Positions 51,038 to 60,321 are shown, counted from the first letter of the stretch. The stretch is DNA of 64,000 bases from Phycisphaerales bacterium (GCA_019744815.1 JAIEUA010000001.1:248001-312000), one strand, 5' to 3'. The notes: generated from the sequence alone by a model not told the origin. Made by a program: numbers and translations.

Positions 51038-51538
51038 TTAGCCGCCGAAGTACATGAACTCTTCCTGCACGATCTTCCCGTTCTTCACGGTGTAGACCCC
51101 AATCTCGACTATCTTCTCGCGCTTGCCGGTGCTCTTGGTCTCGACGTCCATCTCGAACTTCACGCCAAAGCCCGTCGCGCCGACATACGGCCCCTCGGCC
51201 CGCGCGCCGTGCACCACGTGATCCGACATCCACCACGCGTTCTTCGCGTCCACGCCCTGGCGCCCGTGCCACGCCATCGAGGTGCCCAGCCCCTCGATCG
51301 ACACGATGTCCTTGGACCACGCGTCGGTCAGGTGCATCTTGCCGTTGTTGAAATCGGCGACGAGCTTCGCGCCCAGCTCCATCGGTGTCGCTCCCGGACC
51401 GGTCTTCACCGGCACCGGCGCGAGCGGATCGCGCTTGGCCGCGGGCTTGCTCGTCTTCTTGGTTGCGTTCTTGGATGCCTTCTTGGTGGTCTGCTTGGCT
51501 GCCTTCTTGCTTGGTTTCTTCACACTCTTCTTCGCCAT
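51038..51538 (-). CDS. NTF2/SnoaL-like protein with lysine-rich N-terminal tail
   Basis: The 166-residue protein starts with a tail of about 35 residues made of Lys, Thr and Ala (AKKSVKKPSKKAAKQTTKKA), like the C-terminal tails of histone H1. A SnoaL/NTF2-like domain follows (about 55-166; PMELGAKLVADFNNGKMHLT, DIVSIEGLGTSMAWHGRQGV and EIGVYTVKNGKIVQEEFMYF). That fold is used for ligand binding or small catalytic jobs. The tail suggests nucleic-acid or membrane binding. The ATG at 51538 is supported by GAGGAG upstream. The combination is unusual; the function is not known. Confidence 0.72.
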   Translation of the reverse strand: MAKKSVKKPSKKAAKQTTKKASKNATKKTSKPAAKRDPLAPVPVKTGPGATPMELGAKLVADFNNGKMHLTDAWSKDIVSIEGLGTSMAWHGRQGVDAKNAWWMSDHVVHGARAEGPYVGATGFGVKFEMDVETKSTGKREKIVEIGVYTVKNGKIVQEEFMYFGG

Positions 51539-51625
51539 GGCAATGCTCCTCTGGTCCACGAGATTCACAGCATACCGGCTCCGTCTCAACTGGATGCCCT
51601 CTGACCCCCATGCTCGCTGGCTTTG

Positions 51626-53608
51626 ATGCCTTCTTCATATAGTCGATTCGTGAAACCCCCGACCGCTCTTGTCGTGTCCGTCGCAGCTCTGCACGCTTCT
51701 GTTGCACCGGCCCAGGACAAGCCCCCGGAGATACCGCCTGCCGCCAGGGCCGCGGTGGTGCTCGGGCAACGAGTCCGTGAACTTCAGAAGAAGTCCACTG
51801 TCGTGTCGACCGTCGTCATCGTCCGCGACGGGGCGTCGTTCTGCGAGGCGATCAAGAAGTGGACGCCCACGTCCCGCTTCCCGGTGCTGATCGACGACAA
51901 CTCGATCCAGGCCCAGGAGAACATCGCCCGCTTCGTGCGAGCGTTCGCGCCGGACAGCGTGGTGCGTTTCGCCGCCGCGGCCCCATCAACAACCTGGGAC
52001 GCCGATCGCGGGCTGGTGCACGAGGCCCTCGCCGCCTCTTGGAACTCGGCCGGCGCCGACACCGAGGCCATGAAGGCCGCGTGGCGTGCGGCCAGCCACG
52101 CGCCGCCGGGCATCGTCATCGCCAACGAGAAAGACCCCGCCTGGCCCGCCGCCCTCGCGCTCGCCGCGGGACGCGGACAGCTCTTCACCTGGATCGGTGA
52201 CGATCTCGCGCCCCGCGACCTGCACAAGTGGTGGACCGCCGACGGCACCGCCGCCCTCGACAAGTTCCTGCAAGACCTCGCCGCCCGCAGCGGCTTGGCG
52301 TGGAGCGACCTGGGCGACACGATCGACGCGATCACCGTCTGTGCCGCGATCCCCAATGTGTTCGAGATCACGCCCAAGGAAGCCCGCGCCACCACCGACC
52401 GGCTGGGACGCCTCCGCCCCGAAGCGCCCAACCGCTGGGCCTGGTCCGGGCAAATCTTTGGCAACCCCCAGGAAAGCGCGTTCCGCGCCATGTGCTCGCT
52501 CTTCCTCGAACCCGACAGCGCCTGGCTCTTCGACAGCTACCCCAAGAGCGCGCCCTGGACCTTGTTCAGCCTCACCCAGAGCAAGGGCTCGTTCGAGCAG
52601 ATCAAGCTCAAGACCACCGTCTTCGAAGCCCCCGGCGCCTCGCCCCTGCTCTGGCGCACCGAGGCCCGCAAGCCCCTCGACGCCGGCCTGATCTTCGTCA
52701 ACACCAAGGGCAACGCAGACTACTTCGAGCTCGATGGAGGTCTCGCCTACTGCGGCGATCTGCCCTGGCTCGTGCGTCCCGCCGCGGTGCACTTCGTGCA
52801 CTCCTGGTCGATGCAGTCTCCCATGTCGCGCGACTCACTGGGCGGGCGCTGGCTCGAACGCGGCGTCTACCTCTACTACGGCAGCACCAACGAGCCGATG
52901 CTCCAGGGCTTCACACCCTGCCCGCGCGTCGCGGCTCTTCTGGCCGCCGGGGCGAGCTTCGCAGGCGCGTGCCGCAACGACACCGGGCCGGTGTGGAAGC
53001 TCACCGTCGTCGGCGACCCACTCGCGACGTTAGCCCCCGGCGCGCTCGGCACCAGCACCAAGGACGCGCCGAAGCTCGCCAACTTGTCGCCGCTCGCCAC
53101 CGAGGCCGCGACCGCCGTCAAGGCCGGCGACTTCGCGACCGCGATCCGCGGCCTCATCCTCGACGGCAACTCCGACGCCGCCGCCGCGCTGCTCAAGGAC
53201 CGCAAGAGCGCGCTCACACCCGCCGCCGCCCGCGTCGCCGTCGCGCCGCTCTTCCGCACCGGCCGCACCCAGGACGCCATCGCCTGCTTCCGCCTCGCCG
53301 ACGTGAAGAGCGACGACCGTTCGACCGACGCCAACATGCTCCGCGACTTGCTCTGGCTCTCGGCCAGCCTCTCGCTCCAGTCCCGCGTCAGCCCGCCCGA
53401 TCAGGACCAGCTCAACACCCTGCGCGACAACCTCCGTCCCGAACAGCTCGATCAAGACCTCATCGAGCTCGCCGGCGCGTGGGCACGAGCCGTGGACTAC
53501 GCGTCGGCCATGAACATGGTGGAATCCATCTCGAAGAAGCAGACCGAACCCCATCTCAAGAAGAAGGCGGCACGGGCGATCGAGGAGTTGCGGAAGTCCA
53601 GGAAGTAA
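51626..53608 (+). CDS. Exported protein of unknown function, weakly C25/caspase-like
   Basis: The roughly 660-residue protein begins with a probable signal peptide (VKPPTALVVSVAALHASVAP); the start could be the ATG at 51626 or the GTG at 51650. The N-terminal half has alternating strands and helices (RFPVLIDDNSIQAQENIARF). The segment VYLYYGSTNEPMLQGFTPCP with GASFAGACRNDTGPVWKLTV and VGDPLAT resembles the C-terminal part of gingipain/TIGR03790-like proteins. The usual catalytic His/Cys pair is not evident. The last 180 residues are alpha-helical, TPR-like. The call is tentative. It diverges from the SnoaL-like gene. Confidence 0.55.
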   Translation: MPSSYSRFVKPPTALVVSVAALHASVAPAQDKPPEIPPAARAAVVLGQRVRELQKKSTVVSTVVIVRDGASFCEAIKKWTPTSRFPVLIDDNSIQAQENIARFVRAFAPDSVVRFAAAAPSTTWDADRGLVHEALAASWNSAGADTEAMKAAWRAASHAPPGIVIANEKDPAWPAALALAAGRGQLFTWIGDDLAPRDLHKWWTADGTAALDKFLQDLAARSGLAWSDLGDTIDAITVCAAIPNVFEITPKEARATTDRLGRLRPEAPNRWAWSGQIFGNPQESAFRAMCSLFLEPDSAWLFDSYPKSAPWTLFSLTQSKGSFEQIKLKTTVFEAPGASPLLWRTEARKPLDAGLIFVNTKGNADYFELDGGLAYCGDLPWLVRPAAVHFVHSWSMQSPMSRDSLGGRWLERGVYLYYGSTNEPMLQGFTPCPRVAALLAAGASFAGACRNDTGPVWKLTVVGDPLATLAPGALGTSTKDAPKLANLSPLATEAATAVKAGDFATAIRGLILDGNSDAAAALLKDRKSALTPAAARVAVAPLFRTGRTQDAIACFRLADVKSDDRSTDANMLRDLLWLSASLSLQSRVSPPDQDQLNTLRDNLRPEQLDQDLIELAGAWARAVDYASAMNMVESISKKQTEPHLKKKAARAIEELRKSRK

Positions 53609-53645
53609 GGCGAGGAAGAACGGCGAGCGGAAGAACGCCCCCGCC

Positions 53646-53812
53646 GCGCCTCCTCTCCCCGCTTGCGGGGAGAGGACGACTTGAGGCAAAGCCTCAAGTC
53701 AGGTGAGGGGACTGCGGGTACCTGAACCCAGCAACCACCCGAGCGCGAATCACCCCTCCCCGGTCTCGCTCCGCTCGACCACCCCTCCCCGCTCCGCGGG
53801 GCGGGGAGGCGC
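53646..53812. repeat. MITE-like repeat, copy 2 (167 bp)
   Basis: It has the same structure as the copy at 54221 and about 90% or more identity to it by eye. The 5' hairpin is CTCCCCGC-TTGC-GGGGAG, the second is GACTTGAGGCAAAGCCTCAAGTC, and the 3' part holds CTCGCTCCGCTCGACC and a CCTCCCCGC/GCGGGGAGG hairpin. The ends GCGCCTCC/GGAGGCGC are inverted. The 3' end of the DUF559 gene (53750-53812) lies inside it. Confidence 0.9.
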
Positions 53813-54190
53813 ACCCGCGAGCTCCTTCATCCGGCGCTCTGCTGTTCGCACAATCAGCATCACCACATCGCCCTTGCGATCGCGCACATCCACGGCACGC
53901 ACTCGCAATACCTCAATGCCTCGCTCCGTCATATACACATCGCGCCGCGCATCATGTCCCGCGTCATGCTGCCGGCCATCGATCTCCACAACCAAGCTCG
54001 CAGCCGCACAGTAGAAATCCGCGAAGTAAGGCCCGATCGGATGCTGGCGCCGAAACTTCAACCCCGCCACGCGACGATCACGAAGCGACTTCCAAAGGGC
54101 GAGCTCCGGGGGCGTCAACTCTTGCCTTAACGCCCGAGCCCCCACCCGTGCCTTCTCCGAACCGCGTTCATCGCGTGCTCGAAATCGCAT
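53750..54190 (-). CDS. DUF559 (VSR-like) endonuclease-domain protein
   Basis: The 146-residue protein has the DUF559 fold, related to very-short-patch repair and restriction-type nucleases. ALRQELTPPELALWKSLRDR is the classical start of the domain. RVAGLKFRRQHPIGPYFADF follows, then the catalytic strand VVEIDGRQHD, with the Asp of FADF and the Glu and Asp of EIDG as likely metal ligands. The last 21 residues (GAPPRPAERGGVVERSETGE and one more) are encoded by repeat copy 2. The ATG at 54190 is chosen by homology. It sits exactly between repeat copies 2 and 3, in the opposite orientation to the flanking genes. Confidence 0.88.
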   Translation of the reverse strand: MRFRARDERGSEKARVGARALRQELTPPELALWKSLRDRRVAGLKFRRQHPIGPYFADFYCAAASLVVEIDGRQHDAGHDARRDVYMTERGIEVLRVRAVDVRDRKGDVVMLIVRTAERRMKELAGAPPRPAERGGVVERSETGEG

Positions 54191-54220
54191 GAACGAAGCA
54201 TAACAAAGAACGCCCACCTC

Positions 54221-54387
54221 GCGCCTCCTCTCCCCGCTTGCGGGGAGAGGACGACTTGAGGCAAAGCCTCAAGTCAGGTGAGGGGACTGCGGGTACCTGA
54301 ACGCAACGTCTATCCGAACCCGATTCACCCCTCCCCGGTCTCGCTCCGCTCGACCACCCCTCCCCGCTCCGCAGTGCGGGGAGGCGC
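54221..54387. repeat. MITE-like repeat, copy 3 (167 bp)
   Basis: The sequence runs in the same orientation and has the same length as copy 2, differing mainly in a 25-bp central stretch. Together the two copies bracket the DUF559 gene as direct repeats about 575 bp apart. Confidence 0.9.
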
Positions 54388-54472
54388 GAAAGCCCCTCGA
54401 TCGCCGTACCCTTCCCCGTTCGCCCATACGCCACGCGGAATCCGCCGCAACGCATCCCGCGAACGCCACCGG

Positions 54473-56158
54473 ATGCCCCACTTGCCCACCTCTTCGCCCC
54501 GCACACCCACCGCCTCCCCCACCGCCGCTCCCAAGGTCGCCATCATCGGCTCCGGCCCCGGCGGCCTCGCCTCCGCCGTGCTGCTCGCCGCCAGCGGCGC
54601 CAAGGTCACCGTCTTCGAGTCCCAACCCGTCATCGGCGGCCGCACCGCCCGCATCACCAGCACGTCCCCCACCGGCGACGCCTACCACTTCGACACCGGC
54701 CCGACGTTCTTCATGATGCCCTACGTGCTCGAAGAGATCTTCGCCGCCGCCGGGCGTCGCATGGCCGACTACGTCAAGCTCGAGCGCCTCGACCCGATGT
54801 ACCGCCTGCTCATCGGCCGCCCCGGCCGCGAGCCCCTGCTGCTCGACACCACGCAGGACATCGCCGAGATGTCCAAGCGTTTGGGCGCGGTCCACGGCCC
54901 CGACGGCGAAGCCTTCCCGCGCTTCATCGCCGACAACCGCTACAAGCTCCGCCACAGCGAGAGCATCCTCCGCAACCCGATGCGCACGCCGCTCGACCTG
55001 TTCGCCAAGAACACATGGCTCGACACGCTCAAGGTCGCGCCCGTGCTGCAGCCGCATCTCTCCGTGCACCAGCTCCTCGGCAAGTACTTCAAGGACCCGC
55101 ACGTCAAGCTCGCCGTCTGCTTCCAGAGCAAGTACCTGGGCATGAGCCCGTATGAGTGCCCCAGCCTCTTCACCATCCTGCCGTTCATCGAGTACGAATA
55201 CGGCATCTGGCATCCCATCGGCGGCTGCAACGCGCTCATGCAAGGTCTCGCCGACGTCGCCACCGAGCTCGGCGTCGAGATCCGCACCTCGTCGCCGGTG
55301 GAAAAAGTCGAGTTCGAGGGCCAGAAAGCCACCGGCGTCTACATCGAGGGCGACAGCGCCCGCCGCCTGCACCGCTTCGATCACGTCGTCATGAACGCCG
55401 ACGCGGCGTGGGCGCTCAAGAACCTGATCCCCGATAGCGTCCGCGCCAACTCTGGCCGCACCTACAGCGACAAGACGCTCGACTCCCGCCGCTACTCGTG
55501 CTCCACGTTCATGCTCTACCTCGGCATCGAGGGCAAGGTCGATCTGCCCCACCACACGATCTGCATCGCCGACGACTACGAGAACAACCTGAAGCAGATC
55601 ACCACCACCGGCGAATTGCCGCAGAACCCCAGCGTGTACGTCTGCAACCCCAGCGCGCTCGACCCGACGCTCGCGCCGCCCGGCCACAGCGCTCTGTACG
55701 TGCTGGTGCCGATCACCAACCTCAAGAACTCCGACGAGCAGGGCGTGAACTGGGAAGCGGAGAAGGCCAAGTACCGCGAGATCACGCTCAACCGCCTCGA
55801 CCAGCTCCTGGGCGAGAAGCACCTGGGCAAAAACTTCCGCCAGCGCATCCGCACCGAAGTTGTGTACACCCCCAAGACCTGGGAAGGCATGAACATCAAC
55901 TTCGGCGCAACCTTCAACCTCGCGCACAACCTCGGCCAGATGCTCCACAAGCGCCCGCAGAACAAGCTCCCGTTCGCCGAGAACGTCTACCTCGTCGGCG
56001 GCGGCACCCACCCCGGCAGCGGCCTGCCCACCATCTTCCTCTCCGCCCAGATCTCCTCGCGCCTCCTCTGCGAATCCAGCGGCCTGCGCTACGCCGGCGA
56101 CTCGCCCAACATGTCCGCGTCACCAATCGCGGCTCCGCTGGAAGCGGTCGGGGTCTGA
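54473..56158 (+). CDS. crtI: CrtI-type phytoene desaturase/carotenoid oxidoreductase
   Basis: The 561-residue flavoprotein matches the CrtI family. The N-terminal dinucleotide motif is VAIIGSGPGGLASAVLLAAS (from about 22), with VFESQPVIGGRTA after it. FDTGPTFFMMPYVLEEIFAA is the conserved substrate-side stretch. FILP-like and GGCNALMQGLADVATELGVE segments follow, and the C-terminal FAD motif is VYLVGGGTHPGSGLPTIFLS. Enzymes of this family desaturate phytoene or modify other carotenoids at the membrane. The exact reaction cannot be read, and no crtB or other crt gene is in the window. Repeat copy 3 ends 86 bp before the ATG. Confidence 0.9.
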   Translation: MPHLPTSSPRTPTASPTAAPKVAIIGSGPGGLASAVLLAASGAKVTVFESQPVIGGRTARITSTSPTGDAYHFDTGPTFFMMPYVLEEIFAAAGRRMADYVKLERLDPMYRLLIGRPGREPLLLDTTQDIAEMSKRLGAVHGPDGEAFPRFIADNRYKLRHSESILRNPMRTPLDLFAKNTWLDTLKVAPVLQPHLSVHQLLGKYFKDPHVKLAVCFQSKYLGMSPYECPSLFTILPFIEYEYGIWHPIGGCNALMQGLADVATELGVEIRTSSPVEKVEFEGQKATGVYIEGDSARRLHRFDHVVMNADAAWALKNLIPDSVRANSGRTYSDKTLDSRRYSCSTFMLYLGIEGKVDLPHHTICIADDYENNLKQITTTGELPQNPSVYVCNPSALDPTLAPPGHSALYVLVPITNLKNSDEQGVNWEAEKAKYREITLNRLDQLLGEKHLGKNFRQRIRTEVVYTPKTWEGMNINFGATFNLAHNLGQMLHKRPQNKLPFAENVYLVGGGTHPGSGLPTIFLSAQISSRLLCESSGLRYAGDSPNMSASPIAAPLEAVGV

Positions 56159-56180
56159 TCTCGCCGATCCAGAAACGAAA

Positions 56181-56205
56181 GAGCGGGGCCGAATGGACCC
56201 CGCTC
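56181..56205 (-). terminator. Intrinsic terminator of the di-heme peroxidase gene
   Basis: GAGCGGGG (56181-56188) pairs with CCCCGCTC (56198-56205). On the minus strand the stem is followed by TTTCGTTTCT, a T-rich tract. It lies between convergent genes and is oriented to end transcription from 58181. Confidence 0.75.
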
Positions 56206-56246
56206 TCGCGTGACTTGTCGAGCGATCCGCTCCCGATCAGGAACGA

Positions 56247-58181
56247 TCAGAAGCAGATGAGCTGGTTGTAGCTGGTCGCGAAGAGCACGAAGTCCGCGTC
56301 GTCCACCGCCTGGTCCGCCGAGAGGTCGTAGAGCGGGCTGGCCTGCGGCACCACGCCCGCGCTGTACGCCTCGGCGAACTTCACGAAGTCCGCGTCGTCC
56401 ACAAACCCGTCGCCGTTGAAGTCCGACATGCTGCACGAGTTCGGACACCCAGCGCTCCCGCAGAAGATCGGCAAGCGCCCAACCTGCGACGCCGCCTGAC
56501 CGCCCGCGGCGGCAGGATCATCGACGAACCACTGCACGAACAACACTTGACCGGGGTTCACCAACCCAGGCAGCAGCGGCCAGTGCAGCGTGGCAAAGCC
56601 GACGCCGCTGCCCGTGCCCTCGACGCTCTGCACGTCAAAGAACTGCTGAGGCGTGATGCGGCCGTTCACCGGCGGCAGGCTGGAGACACCCAGACGTGCG
56701 GTCGCGCCGCCGAGTGCGCCGTCAAGCCCAATGCGGAACTCGCGGTTGCCGATCATGGGCGGAGCCTGCACGACGACGCGGGGAACCACGCCGCCGCTGC
56801 CGGCGGTGCCGGTGTTGGGAAGGATGGTCGCCTGATCGGCCTGGCGGTTGGTGAAGAGCGTGGCCCGGTCGAAGGGGAACGTCTGATCGCGGACCCGCGG
56901 ATCGAGCAAGCCGTTGCTGATGAAGTCGTTGATCTGCCCCGCGACGTTGGGCGGGATCGCGATGCCGTTGAGCACCGGGTCGCGATTCGGCGGCGGGGGC
57001 TGCACGTTGCGAGCGCCGGCATAGAAGCCCAGCACCTGCCCGATGTTCGCGAACTGGCCGTTGTGCATGAACGAACGCTTCAGGGCCGCGTTGCGCAGGC
57101 TCGGCACCTTGAAGCGGCCAAGATCGCCCGGCACGCCGGTGACCGCCTGCCTCCCGATGTCCTCGTTGTTGGGACGCAGGCCCAGGTTGCGGAACATCGA
57201 CGGCACGTTGGGGTTGTTCACCGTGTTGGCAAACAGCGGCGGCGTGTGACACACCGAGCAGCTCGCGGTATTCGGGCCCACCGCCAGAAACGCCTGCAGG
57301 CCCTGCTGCTGGTTCGGCGTCAACGCGTTAGTGTTCCCCGCCTGAAACGCGTCCCACGGCGTCTGGTCCGAGACCAGTGTCCGCTGATAGGTCGCCAGAG
57401 CGAACGCGACACGCCGAGCGGTGATCGCATCATCGCCGAAGGCGCGGCGGAAAAGCTCGCGGTACGAGCGGGTGGTATTCAACACCGCCGCCACGTCCGC
57501 CGGAATGTTGGTCGAAAGGTCCAGAGCGCGAACCCGCTGCAACTTCTCGTTGAGATCCGCCCAGGCCATGCCCGAGTGCGCCATCTCGACATCGCTCAAG
57601 GGCGGGTTCACGCACTGCGACTCGAGAGCGCCGCCGTTCTGGATCGCGACCTGACCGGTCTCGGGATCGATGAACTGGCTGCGAGCGCGGCCGTCCCAGA
57701 AGAGATCGGGCGCGTACATCGCGTTGATGTTCGAGTTGGCGGCCCGGTTCGTCACCTGCGGCCGCAGGCCGAACACCGCGCTCACGTCGAAGTTGTTCAG
57801 GTCGTCCGACTTGACGACGCCCGGCGAGCCGAGGATGTCGTCGGGCGTGTTGAGCACGCCGTCGATGCCCGGGTTGCGGGCCAGCCGCGGATCGGCGCCC
57901 GCATTGGCGTTCACGTGGCACGAGGCGCACGACACGACGTTGGCCGTCGAGAGCTGCTCATCAAAGAACAGGATCTTGCCCAGCACCCGCTTGTTCTCGG
58001 TGATCGGGTTCTCCGGCGGCACCGGCACCGGCGGCAGGGCACCTTGGGCCTGGAGCGTCAAGACACCCCCGGCGAGCAACGGCAGCGCCAGCAGGCACCC
58101 CGACAACGTCCGAGAAAGAGCGGCCGAAGAAGTCCGGACAGAACGATCGCGCAGCCACCCCGCCGTAGTCATCCCGTTCAT
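56247..58181 (-). CDS. Di-heme cytochrome c peroxidase/MauG-like protein with EF-hand tag
   Basis: The 644-residue protein has an N-terminal signal segment (about 28-46) and two c-type heme sites, CASCH at 85-89 and CSVCH at 308-312. The family pattern includes LGKILFFDEQLSTANVVSCA, LFWDGRARSQFIDPETG and FKVPSLRNAALKRSFMHNG. Such proteins reduce peroxide or oxidise protein side chains in the periplasm. After about residue 440 comes a beta-rich extension. The last 60 residues form a paired EF-hand tag (DFNGDGFVDDADFVKFAEAY, DLSADQAVDDADFVLFATSY, ending LICF). GGGAGG precedes the ATG at 58181. A peroxidase with this tag is unusual and suggests surface or matrix location. Confidence 0.9.
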   Translation of the reverse strand: MNGMTTAGWLRDRSVRTSSAALSRTLSGCLLALPLLAGGVLTLQAQGALPPVPVPPENPITENKRVLGKILFFDEQLSTANVVSCASCHVNANAGADPRLARNPGIDGVLNTPDDILGSPGVVKSDDLNNFDVSAVFGLRPQVTNRAANSNINAMYAPDLFWDGRARSQFIDPETGQVAIQNGGALESQCVNPPLSDVEMAHSGMAWADLNEKLQRVRALDLSTNIPADVAAVLNTTRSYRELFRRAFGDDAITARRVAFALATYQRTLVSDQTPWDAFQAGNTNALTPNQQQGLQAFLAVGPNTASCSVCHTPPLFANTVNNPNVPSMFRNLGLRPNNEDIGRQAVTGVPGDLGRFKVPSLRNAALKRSFMHNGQFANIGQVLGFYAGARNVQPPPPNRDPVLNGIAIPPNVAGQINDFISNGLLDPRVRDQTFPFDRATLFTNRQADQATILPNTGTAGSGGVVPRVVVQAPPMIGNREFRIGLDGALGGATARLGVSSLPPVNGRITPQQFFDVQSVEGTGSGVGFATLHWPLLPGLVNPGQVLFVQWFVDDPAAAGGQAASQVGRLPIFCGSAGCPNSCSMSDFNGDGFVDDADFVKFAEAYSAGVVPQASPLYDLSADQAVDDADFVLFATSYNQLICF

Positions 58182-58307
58182 GTGTGCCTCCCGATTGTGA
58201 AGAGGTTCACGCACGAGTCGGGGGGTTATTGCCGGGCGATTGCAAAATCCTTGGAGACGTCGGGAGCGACCCGCAAGAAAGTCGCTGTTCCATGTCTTGC
58301 ACGCCCG

Positions 58308-59240
58308 TTACACGAGCGGGATCGGGTTCCGAGATCCAATCCCGTGGAGATAACTCACAAACAGATGCGCCGCGAGCCGCGCCGTGCGCCCGTCCTCGTC
58401 GTGAGCCGGGCAGAGTTCCATGAAATCCAGACACGCCAGGTCCATCGCGAAGCCGATCTGCTTCAAGTCCTCGGCCACGTCTCGAGCCGCGAGCCCCGCA
58501 GGGTTCGGCGCGCTCACGCCCGGCGCACTGCTCATATCAATCGCATCCAGATCCACGCTCACAAAGCCCCGCGAGTTCGGGTCGTCTGGCAACCCCCCGA
58601 TCCGCGGCGGCGTGCGTTCCCCCAGCGTGCCGCGGTTCTTCAGGAACCACTGCGTGTGCTCGCGGCTGTTCACCTCGGGCGAAAATCCAACGATCCGCAA
58701 GCCCGCGACGATCTTCTCCTCCAGCAGCCAGCGAAACGGCATGCCGCTGCCGATCGACTCGCGCACATCCAGGTGCGCGTCGTAGTACAGCCCCAGCATC
58801 GACTTGCCTTTGTTGGGCTGCGCCCGCGCCACACCACGCACCAACGCGTACGTCAGATCGTGCCCGCCGCCGATCCCCACCACCGTCATGCCCCGCTTGG
58901 CGAGCGTCTCCGCCGCATCGCTCACCCGCCGGTGCATCTCCTCGAGCGCCCCCGCTTCGTTGCCCGCTTCACACTCCGGCGGCTGCACATCACCCGCGTC
59001 GAAAACCCGAGGCAGATCAAACTCCGGCGGCACCGCCACCCCGTACCGCGCCAGCGCCGCACGAAACGCCGCGGGACCTTCTTTCGCCCCCGGCCTGCCG
59101 TTGTTGAGCCGTACACCCAGATCGTCGGGCATGCCGAGAATCGCGATCGCGCACCCCGCGGGGTCGTCACGCCGGAACTGCGAAGCCAGCCGACTCTCAG
59201 GCATCGACGGATACGACGCGGGCACACAGTGCGGGATCAT
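58308..59240 (-). CDS. Arginase/agmatinase/formiminoglutamase-family hydrolase
   Basis: The 310-residue protein has the metal-binding motifs of the ureohydrolase fold: GGGHD at 124-128, DAHLD at 154-158 and SVDLDAID later. These bind a di-manganese centre. The RPGAKEGPAAFRAALARYGV stretch and EHTQWFLKNRGTL fit formiminoglutamase-like members better than classical arginase. The substrate cannot be decided; no histidine-degradation genes are nearby. The ATG at 59240 is used; Met13 is an alternative. It follows the GDP-fucose synthase-like gene on the same strand by 79 bp. Confidence 0.88.
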   Translation of the reverse strand: MIPHCVPASYPSMPESRLASQFRRDDPAGCAIAILGMPDDLGVRLNNGRPGAKEGPAAFRAALARYGVAVPPEFDLPRVFDAGDVQPPECEAGNEAGALEEMHRRVSDAAETLAKRGMTVVGIGGGHDLTYALVRGVARAQPNKGKSMLGLYYDAHLDVRESIGSGMPFRWLLEEKIVAGLRIVGFSPEVNSREHTQWFLKNRGTLGERTPPRIGGLPDDPNSRGFVSVDLDAIDMSSAPGVSAPNPAGLAARDVAEDLKQIGFAMDLACLDFMELCPAHDEDGRTARLAAHLFVSYLHGIGSRNPIPLV

Positions 59241-59319
59241 GCGGGCAGCGTAGCCATGCGGCCACCGGCGGCCGAGGAACTCCCCCGCTCTCGCCTCCCA
59301 CGCCCGAGCCGCGCCGAAC

Positions 59320-60321
59320 TCACTTGCTCGGATTCGCCCGGTACCACTCGATCGTGCGCTTCAAGCCTTCTTCGAAGCTGACCTGGCTCTTCCAGCCCAG
59401 GAGCTTCTCGGCCTTCTCGACCGACAGCTTGCGGCGGGGCTGGCCGTCGGGCTTGGTGTGATCCCAGGTGATGCCGCCCTTGAAGCCCGTCAGCTTCACG
59501 ATCAGCTCGACCAGGTCCTTGATCTTGATCTCGAACGACGCGCCCAGGTTGATCGGGTCGGGATCGACCATCACATCCGCCGCACGGCAGATGCCTTCGG
59601 CGGCATCATCCACATACAGGAACTCGCGGCTTGCGCTGCCCGTGCCCCAGCACACGATCTCCTTGTCGTTGCGCTGCTGCGCCTCGATGCACTTGCGGAT
59701 CAGGGCTGGAATGACGTGGCTCGAGTGCAAATCAAAGTTGTCGTGCGGCCCGTACAGGTTCACCGGCAGGATGTACGCGCTCCTAAAGCCGTACTGCAGC
59801 TTGTACGCGTCGAGCATCTGCCACGCGGCCTTCTTCGCCACGCCGTAGGGCGCGTTGGTCTCTTCCGGGTAGCCGCTCCACAGATCGTCTTCCTTGAACG
59901 GGATCGCGGCGAACTTCGGGTACGCACAGATGGTGCCCGTCTGAATGAACTTGCCGCCACGCTCCGACAACCCGTCGAGCCGGGCTTCTTCGATGAGGTT
60001 CACGGCCATCGCCATGTTCGCGAAGAAATACCGCCCCGGGTTCTTCTGATTCGCCCCGATGCCACCGACCTCGGCGGCAAGGTGGATCACCACATCCACC
60101 TTCTCCTTGCCGAACGCCGAGCGATACAGGTGCGCCGTCGCCGCCCGATCGGTGAGATCGAAGTCCTTCCGCCGCGGAATGAAGATGTTGTCTTTCTGCA
60201 CGCCCCGTTTGGCCAGGCACGCCTGCACGGCCTTGCCCAAAAACCCGGCGCCGCCGGTGACGATGACGCGGGCTTTGGACCAATCAACCTGGGACGACGT
60301 GGGGGTGGTGGGGGTGGACAT
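59320..60321 (-). CDS. fcl: GDP-L-fucose synthase-like NAD(P)-dependent epimerase/reductase
   Basis: The 333-residue short-chain dehydrogenase has the Rossmann motif [10 protein letters not shown] (from 21) and the catalytic pair Tyr159/Lys163 ([10 protein letters not shown]). [20 protein letters not shown] is the typical GDP-fucose synthase signature. [20 protein letters not shown] and [13 protein letters not shown] complete the match. The enzyme converts GDP-4-keto-6-deoxymannose to GDP-L-fucose. The partner GDP-mannose dehydratase is not in the window. Together with ugd it points to synthesis of surface polysaccharide. Confidence 0.9.
   Translation of the reverse strand: MSTPTTPTSSQVDWSKARVIVTGGAGFLGKAVQACLAKRGVQKDNIFIPRRKDFDLTDRAATAHLYRSAFGKEKVDVVIHLAAEVGGIGANQKNPGRYFFANMAMAVNLIEEARLDGLSERGGKFIQTGTICAYPKFAAIPFKEDDLWSGYPEETNAPYGVAKKAAWQMLDAYKLQYGFRSAYILPVNLYGPHDNFDLHSSHVIPALIRKCIEAQQRNDKEIVCWGTGSASREFLYVDDAAEGICRAADVMVDPDPINLGASFEIKIKDLVELIVKLTGFKGGITWDHTKPDGQPRRKLSVEKAEKLLGWKSQVSFEEGLKRTIEWYRANPSK

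Noticed and set aside
56547-59381. Very long plus-strand open frame (944 codons) opposite the di-heme peroxidase and arginase-family genes
   Set aside because: It is Arg/His-rich, crosses two well-supported genes on the other strand and has no domain; it is a high-GC shadow frame.
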